Shown: in pieces, positions 17,835-26,943 of the stretch
Position numbering within the stretch: the stretch's first letter is position 1
Layout of the letters: the number at the start of each line of letters is the position of its first letter
DNA from: Levilactobacillus hammesii DSM 16381
GTDB lineage: Bacteria > Bacillota > Bacilli > Lactobacillales > Lactobacillaceae
DNA: 64,000 bases
Direction of reading: 5' to 3'
NCBI RefSeq assembly: GCF_001434395.1
Contig: NZ_AZFS01000066.1
Span: 88,487-152,486, forward strand
Program-made: the position numbers and the translations under genes
The notes under the pieces: generated by a model
The model's database searches: none
What the model saw: the letters and a program-made list of their open reading frames with translations, nothing else
Told to the model about the DNA's origin: nothing

Positions 17835-18459
17835 GGTATAACAGATGCTCCTTTATATAGAGGTCCACCATGGTCGGTACCAAGTAGCGAACCGATTGCC
17901 CCCGACGAACCTGATCACGAATCATGGTCGAGCTGATCCCAATACTGGGAACGTCCACCCACAACACAGGATACGGCGATTCACGGGTAAACCCCTGGCG
18001 ACAAACCCCCACAAACTGAACCAATTTTAACAGGTCATCGATGCGGTACCATTTTGGCAAATACGCCACCATGTCCCCACCAATGATAAAGTAATACTGA
18101 TTTTCGGGATGCTCACGCGTTAATTGCAACATCGTGTCGTAGGAATAACTCTTTCCCCCACGCTGCACCTCTGTCAGCTCCAACTTAAATCGTGGATTGT
18201 CCTTAATGGCTGCTTGCACCATCGCAACGCGATCAACCGCTGGAATAGCCAGCTTACGATCGACATGTGGCGGTTCGGCATCGGGCATAAATAGCACCTG
18301 ATCAAGTCCCAACTGCGTGGCAACCTGATCGGCAATGACCAAATGACCCAGGTGTGGCGGATTAAAAGTGCCACCAAGAATGCCAATCCGGCGTTTCTTA
18401 GCGGTCGCTTGCATCTGAGTCGCCACCTGCGTACTCGTTTGCTCTGAAATCTTTACCAC
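17827..18459 (-). CDS. nadD: Nicotinate-nucleotide adenylyltransferase
   Basis: A 210-residue enzyme that joins nicotinate mononucleotide with ATP to give deamido-NAD, an essential step of NAD synthesis. The nucleotidyl-transferase motifs GILGGTFNPPHLGH (near 24-37) and ISSTMIRDQVRRG (near 174-186) are intact. The start is GTG at 18459, with AGGAGG 10 bp upstream. The first ~20 residues form a small extension compared with many homologues. It lies 14 bp after yhbY. PnuC further along the window may feed the same cofactor pool. Confidence 0.94.
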   Translation of the reverse strand: MVKISEQTSTQVATQMQATAKKRRIGILGGTFNPPHLGHLVIADQVATQLGLDQVLFMPDAEPPHVDRKLAIPAVDRVAMVQAAIKDNPRFKLELTEVQRGGKSYSYDTMLQLTREHPENQYYFIIGGDMVAYLPKWYRIDDLLKLVQFVGVCRQGFTRESPYPVLWVDVPSIGISSTMIRDQVRRGQSVRYLVPTMVDLYIKEHLLYRD

Positions 18460-18473
18460 GACTGCCAGACCTC

Positions 18474-18782
18474 CTACATATTTTCAACGACTGATGAAAT
18501 TCTTTGGTTTTCTTCATCCGTTGCGGGCCGGTACAGAACCAAGACCCGACCAATGGTTTGAACAACTTGAATGTCCGTTCCTTGCTCGATAAACTTCTTG
18601 GTATCCTCAACGGAGGCTTCCGCACTCTGTTGCAGGTTAATCTTGATTAATTCTCGTTTCTCTAAGGCCCCGGTTAATTGATCCAACCAGGCCTGCGTTA
18701 AACCGTTCTTCCCCACTGAAAATAAGGGGTGCATGGCGTGTGCGTGAGCACGTAAATATCTCTTTTGTTTCCCTCGTAACAC
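18474..18782 (-). CDS. yhbY: YhbY-type CRM-domain RNA-binding protein
   Basis: A 102-residue protein made of one CRM domain. In other bacteria it associates with pre-50S ribosomal particles. LRGKQKRYLRAHAHAMHPLFSVGKNGLT and the GxxG-like segment fit the family. The start is taken as GTG at 18782, since GGAGG (18789-18793 on the minus strand) lies just upstream; an in-frame ATG at 18797 contains that site. It lies 19 bp after yqeH. Confidence 0.9.
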   Translation of the reverse strand: MLRGKQKRYLRAHAHAMHPLFSVGKNGLTQAWLDQLTGALEKRELIKINLQQSAEASVEDTKKFIEQGTDIQVVQTIGRVLVLYRPATDEENQRISSVVENM

Positions 18783-18801
18783 GTTGTTTTCCTCCATCTA
18801 T

Positions 18802-19944
18802 CTAAATCATTGCGCGTCGGACCAATACGCCGACGCCTGCAGGTGCCCAACCGGTGACATTGACGCCAGCCGGTACTGTAATCCAACCTAAGCCTTCAAA
18901 GACCAGGTCGCTCTTAACGGTTGTTTTAAATTCATGCGCAACCAATGGTGGAAAATCATCCTTGTTTTCCGGTTGTGGTGGCGTCAACAACTGTCCCAAT
19001 TGACGGTCGTAGAAGTCATCCGCATTTTCCAGCTTGGTCCGATGAATGTAAAGATTATTTTCAAAGTAAGCAATGAAGCCCGTCTTAGGCCCCTTGGTGT
19101 AATCGAAGCGCGCAACCCCACCGAAGAACAACGTTTGCTGATCGTTCAGTTGGTAGGTCTTAGGCTTGATCTGCTTTTGCGGCGCCACAATCTTGAGGTC
19201 TTTACCGTCCAAGAAGTGCGCCATTTGTTGGTTTTGAATGATCCCAGGGGTGTCAACCAGCACGTGGTCGTCGTCCAAAGGCAATTCAATCTTATCCAAC
19301 GTCGTCCCAGGGAACCGTGACGTGGTGATTAAGTCCTTAACCCCAGTATTTTGGCGAATGATTTGGTTAATCAACGTGGACTTCCCAACGTTGGTTACCC
19401 CTACCACGTACACATCACGATCGCCACGGTACTTGTCAATCATCGTCAATAACTGGTCGACCGACTGATTGGTCTTGGCACTTAACAGGGTCACATCAAT
19501 GGGCCGCAAGCCTTGTTCATTGGCACGTTGACGAATCCAGTCCTTAAGCTTACTCCGCTTTAGGGAGCTAGGCAGAAGGTCTTCCTTGTTCCCCACCAAT
19601 AAGATTGGGTTTTCACCCACAAACCGGTGAAGCCCAGGAATCACACTACCGTTGAAATCAAAGATATCCACAACGTAGACAATCAGTGCGTTGGCATCTT
19701 GAATTTGGGTCAACAAATTCAGGAAGTCATCATCGGTCAAGCCAACCGGCACAATTTCATTGTAGTGCCGTAGTCGGAAGCACCGTTGACAATAGACTTC
19801 CTCTTTTTCCATACCCTTATCTAAGGCCGACTGGGGCGTGTAGCCCGGCGCCGTCTTGTCTGTTGTTTGAATCTCCGCTCCACACCCAATACAGTGCAAA
19901 GCTTCACCGTCAACTAAAACGGGTTCAGTGTGTTTTTCGTTCAT
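18802..19944 (-). CDS. yqeH: Ribosome biogenesis GTPase YqeH
   Basis: A 380-residue circularly permuted GTPase needed for 30S subunit assembly. The order shows the permutation: an N-terminal zinc finger (CIGCG...CQRCFRL), then G4 NKED (near residue 117) and G5 SAK, then G1 GVTNVGKS (near 182-189) and G3 DTPG (near 233), then a C-terminal RNA-binding region. GGAGG precedes the ATG. The start lies 20 bp inside the end of yqeG. Confidence 0.95.
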   Translation of the reverse strand: MNEKHTEPVLVDGEALHCIGCGAEIQTTDKTAPGYTPQSALDKGMEKEEVYCQRCFRLRHYNEIVPVGLTDDDFLNLLTQIQDANALIVYVVDIFDFNGSVIPGLHRFVGENPILLVGNKEDLLPSSLKRSKLKDWIRQRANEQGLRPIDVTLLSAKTNQSVDQLLTMIDKYRGDRDVYVVGVTNVGKSTLINQIIRQNTGVKDLITTSRFPGTTLDKIELPLDDDHVLVDTPGIIQNQQMAHFLDGKDLKIVAPQKQIKPKTYQLNDQQTLFFGGVARFDYTKGPKTGFIAYFENNLYIHRTKLENADDFYDRQLGQLLTPPQPENKDDFPPLVAHEFKTTVKSDLVFEGLGWITVPAGVNVTGWAPAGVGVLVRRAMI

Positions 19945-20467
19945 TAAGATCCTCCTGCCAAGTTAATTCTGGGTACGCATGCCGCAAACGCCACATAACG
20001 ACCTTTTCTAATAAGCGATTTCCCTTTGTGATCCAGGCATCCGACTTCAAGATCGGCTTGACCAGGACACTCCGTACACCGCTACGATGTGCGGAGAGCA
20101 CGTCCGTCAAGAGTTGGTCACCTACCATGATGGCCTCTTCTCGTCGTAAATGCCACCGCCGTAACGCCCGTCGAATTCCCCAAGTCAATGGCTTAAGGGC
20201 ACGATGAACGTAAGGCAGATTAAAAGGTGCGACGGCTCGGTCGACCCGCGCGCGGCTATTGTTGGACACCACAATGACCTGAATACCGGCCATTTCTAAC
20301 ATCGTTAGCCAATGCCGTAATTCAGGTGTGCCATCGGGATTATTCCAAGCAATTAAGGTGTTGTCCAGATCGGTCATCACGGCCTTGATGCCGTGTGCTC
20401 GCAACTGATCCGGTGTCAAATCATATATATTTGTAACCATCCACGTTGGTTTGAATGCGGAAACCAT
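19925..20467 (-). CDS. yqeG: YqeG HAD-IIIA phosphatase
   Basis: A 180-residue HAD superfamily (subfamily IIIA) phosphatase and the first gene of this operon. Motif I is VMTDLDNTLIAW near residue 32, motif II VVSNNSR near 79, the lysine K near 104 (ALKPLTWG), and motif III MVGDQLLTDV near 130. The substrate is not established; phosphatidylglycerophosphate phosphatase activity is known in cyanobacterial and plant relatives. It is transcribed together with yqeH, as in Bacillus. Confidence 0.92.
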   Translation of the reverse strand: MVSAFKPTWMVTNIYDLTPDQLRAHGIKAVMTDLDNTLIAWNNPDGTPELRHWLTMLEMAGIQVIVVSNNSRARVDRAVAPFNLPYVHRALKPLTWGIRRALRRWHLRREEAIMVGDQLLTDVLSAHRSGVRSVLVKPILKSDAWITKGNRLLEKVVMWRLRHAYPELTWQEDLNERKTH

Positions 20468-20750
20468 GCGGGTGACTGCCCCCCTTCGTCCGTTTGCCGT
20501 TACCGGCTGTCTAGCATTTCATTATACGCAATTTTAGCGGATTTTACCACTCGTAACGACTGAGAATCTGAAACGATTGTCGGCTTAAAAACGCGATGAC
20601 TGTGCTGGTACGGTTGTGAGCGGTTTACTTTAGCGGCCTTGAATTTCATACGTTATCTCTAATTATTACAATAATAATGGTCGCGGTCTGCATGGACACG
20701 ATGCCTGAAAATGCCGTTCTAATTTCGGCGGCTTTCCAGATCATCTGCTC

Positions 20751-21225
20751 GGTAACCAGCGGCCTTTGAAACGTGTTCGGCAAGGCAGAGTGCGCTTAGC
20801 AAGCTAAGTGACGCCTGCCCGGCTAGAAGCGTTAATCCTATATTATCTTAGAGACTGGCACTCAAAATTCTCTATCCGGTAACCTGCGGCCTCGGAAACG
20901 TGTTCGGCAAGGCAGGTCCCTGCGCTTAGCAAGCTAAGTGACGCCTGCCCGGCTAGAAGCATTAATCCTATATTATCTTAGAGACTGGCACTCAAAATTC
21001 TCTATCCGGTAACCAGCAGCCTCGGAAACGTGCGTCGTCAGGCAGGTCCCTGCGCTTAACCCCATTAAGCACCGGCTCGGTTTCTACCAAAAACTGTCCT
21101 CTTATGCCATTTCAAGCGGCCGCCCTCAAAGTTATCTACTTCGGAAACTTGCAGCCTCAGAAACGTGTTCGGCAAGGCAGGTCCCTGCGCTTAGCAAGCT
21201 AAGTGACTCCTGCCCGGCAAAGCCG
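20751..21225 (+). repeat. Four-copy tandem palindromic repeat array
   Basis: Direct repeats start at about 20751, 20878, 21008 and 21140, with spacings of 127, 130 and about 132 bp. Copies 1 and 2 are nearly identical over 125 bp; copies 3 and 4 are diverged or partial. Each has a core GGAAACGTG...GGCAGG...TGCGCTTA...TAAG, which can fold with CTTAGC/GCTAAG at the tip and GGCAGG/CCTGCC at the base. Copy 3 keeps the tip with other bases (CTTAA/TTAAG). No open frame spans the array. Related units in reverse orientation lie at 54615-54845. Confidence 0.8.
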
Positions 21226-21283
21226 AACAGAAGCCCCTTAGCTCCCTAATGCTCAGAACCTAAGCGTCTTGCCTCTCACTCTA

Positions 21284-21316
21284 ATAAAAAAGAACCCCGC
21301 TTATCAGCGAAGTCCC
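21284..21316 (-). terminator. Terminator of infC-rpmI-rplT
   Basis: On the minus strand an 8-bp stem (ACTTCGCT with AGCGGGGT, two G-U pairs) is followed by TTCTTTTTT. It lies 16 bp after the rplT stop. Confidence 0.75.
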
Positions 21317-21332
21317 TTTCTCATTAACTGAA

Positions 21333-21692
21333 TTAAGCAGCCAATGCAGCCTTAGCTTGTTCTGCTAAAGCAGTGAATGCAGCAGCATCGTTAACTGCCA
21401 AATCAGCTAACATTTTACGGTTAACATCGATGTTGGCTAACTTCAAACCGTGCATCAACTTGCTGTAGCTCAGACCGTTCATCCGGGCTGCGGCGTTGAT
21501 CCGGGCAATCCAAAGCTTACGGAAGTTACGCTTCGTAGCTTTACGGTCACGGAAGGCGTATTGACGGCCCTTCATGACTTGGTCCTTAGCAACCTTAAAT
21601 AAACGGTGCTTTGAACCACGGTAACCCTTAGCTAATTTCAAAACTTTCTTACGACGTGCGCGTGTAACAGTACCGCCTTTAACTCGTGGCAT
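21333..21692 (-). CDS. rplT: 50S ribosomal protein L20
   Basis: A 119-residue early-assembly protein of the large subunit that binds 23S rRNA. It also represses its own operon in Firmicutes by binding the leader RNA. The start [26 protein letters not shown] is typical, and the length is normal. It lies 70 bp after rpmI and ends at the operon terminator. Confidence 0.97.
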   Translation of the reverse strand: MPRVKGGTVTRARRKKVLKLAKGYRGSKHRLFKVAKDQVMKGRQYAFRDRKATKRNFRKLWIARINAAARMNGLSYSKLMHGLKLANIDVNRKMLADLAVNDAAAFTALAEQAKAALAA

Positions 21693-21762
21693 AATCTTTT
21701 CCTCCTAAATCAATTCAAACATTATGTCGACATTTCGTCGACCCGAAAAATCTACGACTAGC

Positions 21763-21957
21763 TTACTTTTGTAATAATGAACGGTAAGTCTTAATAGTCG
21801 TTTCGTTCATCATCCGGGTACCACGAAGGTTCCGGCGTTGCTTCTTGGTCTTACCGTGGAAACGGTGAGACGTGTAAGCATTGGCACTCTTGATACCGCC
21901 CTTAGCAGTTACTTTGAAACGCTTAGCTGCGGCGCGGTTAGTCTTCATCTTTGGCAT
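21763..21957 (-). CDS. rpmI: 50S ribosomal protein L35
   Basis: A 64-residue, very basic protein of the large ribosomal subunit. The sequence MPKMKTNRAAAKRFKVTAKGGIK...HFH-type region...KTKKQRRNLRGT is a textbook L35. It has a good ribosome binding site (GGAGG) and lies between infC and rplT in the conserved order. Confidence 0.97.
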   Translation of the reverse strand: MPKMKTNRAAAKRFKVTAKGGIKSANAYTSHRFHGKTKKQRRNLRGTRMMNETTIKTYRSLLQK

Positions 21958-22010
21958 AATACGAAATTTCCTCCTTAAATCGGTAGCTATTGCTACCCAA
22001 TCAATTCACA

Positions 22011-22532
22011 CTATTTCTCTGCGATGGGCGAAAGCATTAAGAACATGCTCCGACCGTCCATCTTTGGCCGTTGAACAACTGTTGCGACGTCTGCCGTTTC
22101 AGCTGCCATGCGATTAAGCACTTCGCGACCAATGTCTTTATGGGTAATTGCCCGACCCTTAAACCGGATTGAAACCCGTACTTTTTCACCCTTGGCCAAG
22201 AACTTCTTAGCGTTCTTCAGCTTGGTGTTAAAGTCGTTGGTATCAATGGTAGGACTCAAGCGAACTTCCTTGACACTGACCACTTTTTGCTTTTTACGCG
22301 CTTCGCGTTGCTTCTTTTGCAACTCGAATCGGTATTTCCCGTAGTCCATGATGCGGGCTACTGGTGGCTTAGCTTTCGGTGCAACCAGAACTAAATCGAG
22401 GTTTGCGTCTTCGGCGATCTGTAAAGCTTCGCGCTTGGTCTTGATACCCAATTGCTCGCCGTCTCCAGCGATAAGCCGTACTTCACGTGCTCGAATTCCC
22501 TCGTTGACAATCGTGTCGTTTGCTATGGTAAT
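22011..22532 (-). CDS. infC: Translation initiation factor IF-3, rare start codon
   Basis: A protein of about 173 residues that binds the 30S subunit and rejects non-canonical start codons. Family features are [17 protein letters not shown] at the N-terminus, [19 protein letters not shown] in the middle and [16 protein letters not shown] in the C-terminal domain. There is no ATG, GTG or TTG where the family begins. The strong site GGAGGTGG is followed by ATT (22530-22532) and ATA (22524-22526). Either is the likely start; spacing and the Bacillus ATT start favour the ATA. A 5' extension to 22628 would read through the leader terminator and is rejected. Non-AUG starts allow IF-3 autocontrol. 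Confidence 0.9.
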   Translation of the reverse strand: MTIANDTIVNEGIRAREVRLIAGDGEQLGIKTKREALQIAEDANLDLVLVAPKAKPPVARIMDYGKYRFELQKKQREARKKQKVVSVKEVRLSPTIDTNDFNTKLKNAKKFLAKGEKVRVSIRFKGRAITHKDIGREVLNRMAAETADVATVVQRPKMDGRSMFLMLSPIAEK

Positions 22533-22713
22533 CCACCTCCAAAATAATCTCCGAGAACTGCAGAATCTCACCCACAAAAAATGCGGGAACCTTTGATGAT
22601 AATCAAACGGCTCCCGCAAGAAATCCAATCAAAACAATCGGATTAACGTGCATATCCAGCCTAGCAGCGTTAGCCACAAGGCGAGAAGCGGAAGCCTCTG
22701 CTTAATTTCTCAA
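22533..22713 (-). promoter_or_regulatory. L20-type autoregulatory leader of infC
   Basis: An untranslated leader of about 180 nt. It holds a long stem from GAGAAG/CTTCTC arms (22682-22710) and an intrinsic terminator: GCGGGA...TTTGAT with ATCAAA...TCCCGC and then ATTTTTT (22575-22619, read on the minus strand). In Firmicutes, L20 binding to such leaders triggers premature termination. Assignment to that class rests on position and structure. Confidence 0.75.
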
Positions 22714-22720
22714 CTTAACC

Positions 22721-22749
22721 ATCATACCAGCTAGCTGGTCCCCTGTCAA
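22721..22749 (-). promoter_or_regulatory. Promoter of infC-rpmI-rplT
   Basis: -35 TTGACA (22744-22749), a 17-bp spacer and -10 TATGAT (22721-22726), nearly consensus. It sits just before the leader. Confidence 0.85.
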
Positions 22750-22775
22750 CGCTGTTTTATAACTTTTCAGTTAAC

Positions 22776-24278
22776 CTACTGTGCTGACGATGATTCTTCT
22801 GATGCGGCCCCGTTTCCCAGAATCCGATTGCTAGAATCCAACCGGTTGATCACAAAGGATAAGACAATAATGCCGAAGCCAATCACATACACCCAATGCA
22901 AACCATTATACAGGATGTGGCGAAGTGCTGGCAACAATTTTTCCGGTAGTGTGCTTGCCGTCTGCGGATTAATGAGTCGGTTCATCATGGCCATATTGGT
23001 GCCCGCATAGTGTTGCATGTCCTGCTGCATCCCCGTGTTCAAGATGATCCCAAAGATGGAAACCATCAGCGTTTGGCCAATGGTCCGGCCTAACGTGTTA
23101 AAGGACGTGGCCACACCCACATTTTCAGCCGAAACCAGTCGCTGCGACGTCAAGGTTGTGGTGGTCATCGCAATCCCAAAGCCGAAGCCGTTGACCGCGG
23201 TGATGATAAAGAACCAGCCAAACGGCGCCTCTAATGGCAGTAACGCCAAAACGAGTCCGGCCACCAGGATAAATGCCAAGCTGAAGTAGAGAATCCGGCG
23301 TGGCGTCCACCGCGCCAAAAAGTAGCTGGTCGCAAAGGCCCCAACGACCCACATCAACGAGTTCGGTGTGAGCGCCAACCCCGCTTCCGAGGCCGAAACA
23401 CCGTGGATACCTTGGCCCCAGGTTGGCACGTAAACCGTCAACGCCATCAGGTACCCGTTGATCAGCGCTGCGATTGCATTTTGAACGATAAAGGGACGAT
23501 TCTTAAAGAGTTCCAACGAAATAATTGGATCAGCCGCGCGTTTTTCCCGGCGGATGAATAAGATCAGGCTGACGATGCTAACGACCAGGCCCCCAATGAA
23601 GGCCGCCCAGACAATGGGCTGACTGCTCAACACCTGAAAGCTCAGCATTAGGCTAAGCAGGCACACCATCAGCCAGAAACTTCCAAGATAGTCGATGCTC
23701 TCGGTTCGCTGGCGCTTGGGTTCGTGTAAATATAATTGAAATAATATCATGGTAATTAAGCCCACTGGTACATTAATGAAGAAGATCCAATGCCAACTGA
23801 GCTTATCAATAATAATGCCACCTAGTAATGGCGCAAGCACCGCCGCAATCCCCCACGCGGAGTTGGTGATTCCTAGAATTTTAGCGCGTTTCTCGATCGC
23901 ATAAATATCCGCGATAATGGTCATGGATACGGGTAATAACGCCCCCGCCCCAATACCTTGGATCGCCCGCCAAAAAATCAATACGGGCATGCTTGTGGAC
24001 AGGCCACTCATCGCCGACCCCACGATAAACACGGCTAAGCCGAATTGCATCACGGGCTTACGCCCAATCACGTCGGCCAATTTACCGTAGATGGGGGTCA
24101 CCATCGCGGTGGCTAACAAATAGATGGAAAAGACCCAATTCATTAACGCAACACCGTGTAGATTTCCGACAATCGTGGGCAGGGCCGTTGACACGATGGT
24201 GCCCTCGATAGCACTCACAAACGTCGCCACGTAAATCGCAATCGTCACGGCAAGCACGTTTGTTTTTGACTGTGACAT
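22776..24278 (-). CDS. MFS multidrug exporter, DHA2 (14-TM) family
   Basis: A 500-residue inner-membrane transporter of the EmrB/QacA type that exports drugs or other amphiphilic compounds by proton antiport. About 14 hydrophobic segments are visible. Signatures include FVSAIEGTIVSTALPTI in helix 1 and GKLADVIGRKPVMQ in the loop between helices 2 and 3 (motif A). AIQGIGAGALLPVSMTIIADI follows in helix 4 and GIAAVLAPLLGGIII in helix 5 (motif C-like). Start ATG at 24278 with GGAAG upstream. It sits alone between thrS and infC, with no regulator beside it. Substrates cannot be inferred. Confidence 0.9.
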   Translation of the reverse strand: MSQSKTNVLAVTIAIYVATFVSAIEGTIVSTALPTIVGNLHGVALMNWVFSIYLLATAMVTPIYGKLADVIGRKPVMQFGLAVFIVGSAMSGLSTSMPVLIFWRAIQGIGAGALLPVSMTIIADIYAIEKRAKILGITNSAWGIAAVLAPLLGGIIIDKLSWHWIFFINVPVGLITMILFQLYLHEPKRQRTESIDYLGSFWLMVCLLSLMLSFQVLSSQPIVWAAFIGGLVVSIVSLILFIRREKRAADPIISLELFKNRPFIVQNAIAALINGYLMALTVYVPTWGQGIHGVSASEAGLALTPNSLMWVVGAFATSYFLARWTPRRILYFSLAFILVAGLVLALLPLEAPFGWFFIITAVNGFGFGIAMTTTTLTSQRLVSAENVGVATSFNTLGRTIGQTLMVSIFGIILNTGMQQDMQHYAGTNMAMMNRLINPQTASTLPEKLLPALRHILYNGLHWVYVIGFGIIVLSFVINRLDSSNRILGNGAASEESSSAQ

Positions 24279-24475
24279 TTCAACATCTTCCTTCTTAGAG
24301 CTGCGCCAACCATTCTTTAGGCGTTCTCACTTGCCCTTCGATAGTCGTCAGCCGTTCTCAATTAATGATCCGTTTCTTTTGGCAATTCCAATAACCACGT
24401 TACCACTTCTAAACCGCACACACTAGTAAAACCAGCACTCTCCCGAAATTGCCTTTGTCTGTGATGGCTGTAAAT

Positions 24476-24508
24476 AAAAAGGGCCTGAGCATTCACCCAG
24501 ACCCTTCC
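24476..24508 (-). terminator. Terminator of thrS
   Basis: AAGGGtCTG pairs with CAGgCCCTT around a central loop and is followed on the minus strand by TTTTTATTTA. Confidence 0.85.
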
Positions 24509-24553
24509 TATAACCTATTTAACGTTAAGAACAAAATCTGCTCTTAAGACGTC

Positions 24554-26497
24554 TTACTTATCTTCGCGACTGTAAGAAGCGATGTCGCCGAGGATTTCCT
24601 TGACGAAAGCGTCACTGCTCATGGAATTACTGTCTTCTTCCCCGTACTTCCGGACAGAGACCGTACCATTCGCCATTTCGTCTTCACCAACGACCAACGT
24701 GTATGGAATCTTGTGCGTTTGGGCGTCCCGAATCAGGTAACCCATCTTTTCACCACGCTTGTCGACGTTAACCCGCACGTCAGCAGCCTTTAATTCAGCA
24801 GCCAACTTGTCGGCGTAGGCACCGTGCTTCTCTTCAGAAACAGGGATGATCGTGACTTGCTTAGGGGCTAACCAAGTTGGGAAGGCACCCTTGTAGATTT
24901 CAGTCAGGTAAGCGGTGAACCGTTCCATCGTTGAAACCAAGCCACGGTGAATCATGACTGGACGGTGTTCTTCACCATCGGCACCGACGTAGTGCAAGTC
25001 GAAGCGTTCTGGCAACATGAAGTCCAATTGGATCGTGGATAACGTTTCTTCGTTCCCAAGAGCCGTCTTGGTTTGGACGTCCAGCTTAGGACCGTAGAAG
25101 GCAGCTTCCCCTTCGGCTTCAACGTAAGGCAAGCCAAGGTCATCCATGGCACCCTTCAACATCTTTTGCGCGTTGTTCCACATTTCATCGTCATCAAAGT
25201 ACTTTTCAGTGTTCTTAGGATCACGGTAGCTCAACCGGAACGTGTAGTCCTTGATGTCAAAGTCCTTGTAAACTTTAACCATCAAGTCCAGGATGCTCTT
25301 GAATTCATCTTGGATTTGTTCTGGGGCAACGAACGTGTGACCATCGTTCAAGGTCATTTCACGAACCCGTTGCAAACCACTCAGGGCACCGGACTTTTCG
25401 TAACGGTGCATCATCCCTAATTCAGCAATCCGCAGTGGCAATTCACGGTAAGAACGGATGTGGTGGTTGTAAATTTGAATATGGCTAGGGCAGTTCATTG
25501 GCCGTAATTCAAGTTGTTCGCCATCACCCATGTCCATTGGTGGGAACATGTCTTCACGGTAGTGCGCCCAGTGACCGGATTGCTTGTACAGATCCAGGTT
25601 GGCTAGCACTGGCGTGTAAACGTGTTGGTAACCATTAGCCACTTCCTTGTCGATGATGTAACGTTCGATCGTCCGACGAATCGTGGCACCGTTTGGCATC
25701 CAGTATGGTAAGCCGGCACCGACTTTAGGATCAACGAAGAACAAGTCTAATTGGTTCCCGATAACCCGGTGGTCACGTTCGCGGGCTTCTTGGCGCTTAG
25801 CTAAGTCAGCGTCTAAGTCAGCTTGCTTGTAGAAGGCCGTCCCGTAAATCCGTTGGAGCATTGGGTTAGAGGACTTACCTTGCCAGTATGCACCAGCAAC
25901 GGAGAGTAACTTGAACTTCTTCACGTCACCCGTGTTGGCTAATTGGGCACCGTCACTTAAGATTTCGTGATCGCCAATCTTCAAGAAGTTCACTTGGTCG
26001 CCAGCAACGGCCTTGATTAAGTCGGTCGTGTAAGGATCGTCCTTAGCCTTAGCTAAAGCATCGTCCTTGCTGATTGCAACACGTTCGATAGCCGCCTTGT
26101 CAGCGATTAATTTTTCAACAATCACCGCAATAGCATCTAATTCGTCAACGCTAACCTGTTGGTCGTCCTTGTCGGTATCAACGTAGAACCCGTCTTCGTC
26201 GGCACTAACTTCGCCCAAACGAATAGCTGGGAATTCCTTCTTCAAGGCAATCCGAACCAAAGCAGCCGTCGTGTTCCGCAGAACCGTCAAGCCATCTTCA
26301 TCGCTCTTCGTGACGATTTCAATGCTACCGTCATGGGCAATTGGCGTTAAGTTGTCGATCAATTCGCCGTCTAATTTAGCTGCAACGGCCTTCTTGCCTA
26401 AACTAATTGAAATAGACTTGGCAACATCTTCTGGCGTGGTGCCAGCAGCGAACTCTTTAACGTTGCCATCTGGAAATTTAAGTGAAATACTTGCCAT
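24554..26497 (-). CDS. thrS: Threonyl-tRNA synthetase
   Basis: A 647-residue class II aminoacyl-tRNA synthetase that charges tRNA-Thr. The order is complete: a TGS domain at 1-60, the editing/second additional domain to about 240, and the catalytic core (motif 2 region [19 protein letters not shown]). Zinc ligands are a Cys in RPMNCPSH, a His in DGHTF and a His in MIHRGL. The anticodon-binding domain covers the last ~110 residues. Start ATG at 26497 with GGGAG upstream; a TTG 9 bp earlier is too close to that site. Expression is controlled by a T-box leader. Confidence 0.97.
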   Translation of the reverse strand: MASISLKFPDGNVKEFAAGTTPEDVAKSISISLGKKAVAAKLDGELIDNLTPIAHDGSIEIVTKSDEDGLTVLRNTTAALVRIALKKEFPAIRLGEVSADEDGFYVDTDKDDQQVSVDELDAIAVIVEKLIADKAAIERVAISKDDALAKAKDDPYTTDLIKAVAGDQVNFLKIGDHEILSDGAQLANTGDVKKFKLLSVAGAYWQGKSSNPMLQRIYGTAFYKQADLDADLAKRQEARERDHRVIGNQLDLFFVDPKVGAGLPYWMPNGATIRRTIERYIIDKEVANGYQHVYTPVLANLDLYKQSGHWAHYREDMFPPMDMGDGEQLELRPMNCPSHIQIYNHHIRSYRELPLRIAELGMMHRYEKSGALSGLQRVREMTLNDGHTFVAPEQIQDEFKSILDLMVKVYKDFDIKDYTFRLSYRDPKNTEKYFDDDEMWNNAQKMLKGAMDDLGLPYVEAEGEAAFYGPKLDVQTKTALGNEETLSTIQLDFMLPERFDLHYVGADGEEHRPVMIHRGLVSTMERFTAYLTEIYKGAFPTWLAPKQVTIIPVSEEKHGAYADKLAAELKAADVRVNVDKRGEKMGYLIRDAQTHKIPYTLVVGEDEMANGTVSVRKYGEEDSNSMSSDAFVKEILGDIASYSREDK

Positions 26498-26536
26498 AAT
26501 TTTCAATCTCCCTTATTGATTTTGGATCGAACGACG

Positions 26537-26785
26537 AAAAAATCCCCAGTGCCAAAGAAGGCACTGGGGACGTCATTAACGTGGTTCCACCCGATATTTT
26601 TCACGAGACTGATCCCGTGAACTCTAATCGTCGATAACGGAACGGACCGGCCGAAAATTTCCTTTCGACAGCTAGGAAAGTGGTAATGTCTGCGGGCGCT
26701 AAGTCGGCTTCCAAGCAAGGCCAACTCTTCCTGTGAACGTCTCCGCGGACACCATGTCTTTCGTCATAGCTCATGTGGTTTCATT
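26537..26785 (-). promoter_or_regulatory. T-box riboswitch of thrS
   Basis: A leader of about 250 nt between the promoter and thrS. The T-box sequence GGGTGGAACCACG lies at 26580-26592 on the minus strand. It is followed by a terminator, TCCCCAGTGCC/GGCACTGGGGA plus six T (26537-26571). Uncharged tRNA-Thr should favour the antiterminator. An ACC triplet at 26682-26684 (minus strand) is a possible specifier but not certain. Confidence 0.92.
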
Positions 26786-26789
26786 GACT

Positions 26790-26818
26790 ATTAAACACTT
26801 GCGGCCAAATATTGTCAA
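26790..26818 (-). promoter_or_regulatory. Promoter of the thrS T-box transcript
   Basis: -35 TTGACA (26813-26818), a 17-bp spacer and -10 TTTAAT (26790-26795), directly upstream of the T-box leader. Confidence 0.85.
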
Positions 26819-26943
26819 GCGGTGTTCACGAAAAATAACGGGTAAACTTCCCGGCTGCCCAGAAGCACCCTCATTCATAAAAAAGCCAACCCCTTTGGAG
26901 ATGACTTCATCCCCGCACGAGTCGGCTCTTGCTTAATTTGACG

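Noticed and set aside
20751..21225. CRISPR array
   Set aside because: The units are 127-132 bp with whole-unit identity, not short repeats with unique spacers, and no cas genes are nearby.
22011..22628. IF-3 with a 32-residue N-terminal extension
   Set aside because: The extension would be translated from the leader terminator and does not match any IF-3. The non-AUG start after GGAGGTGG is far better.
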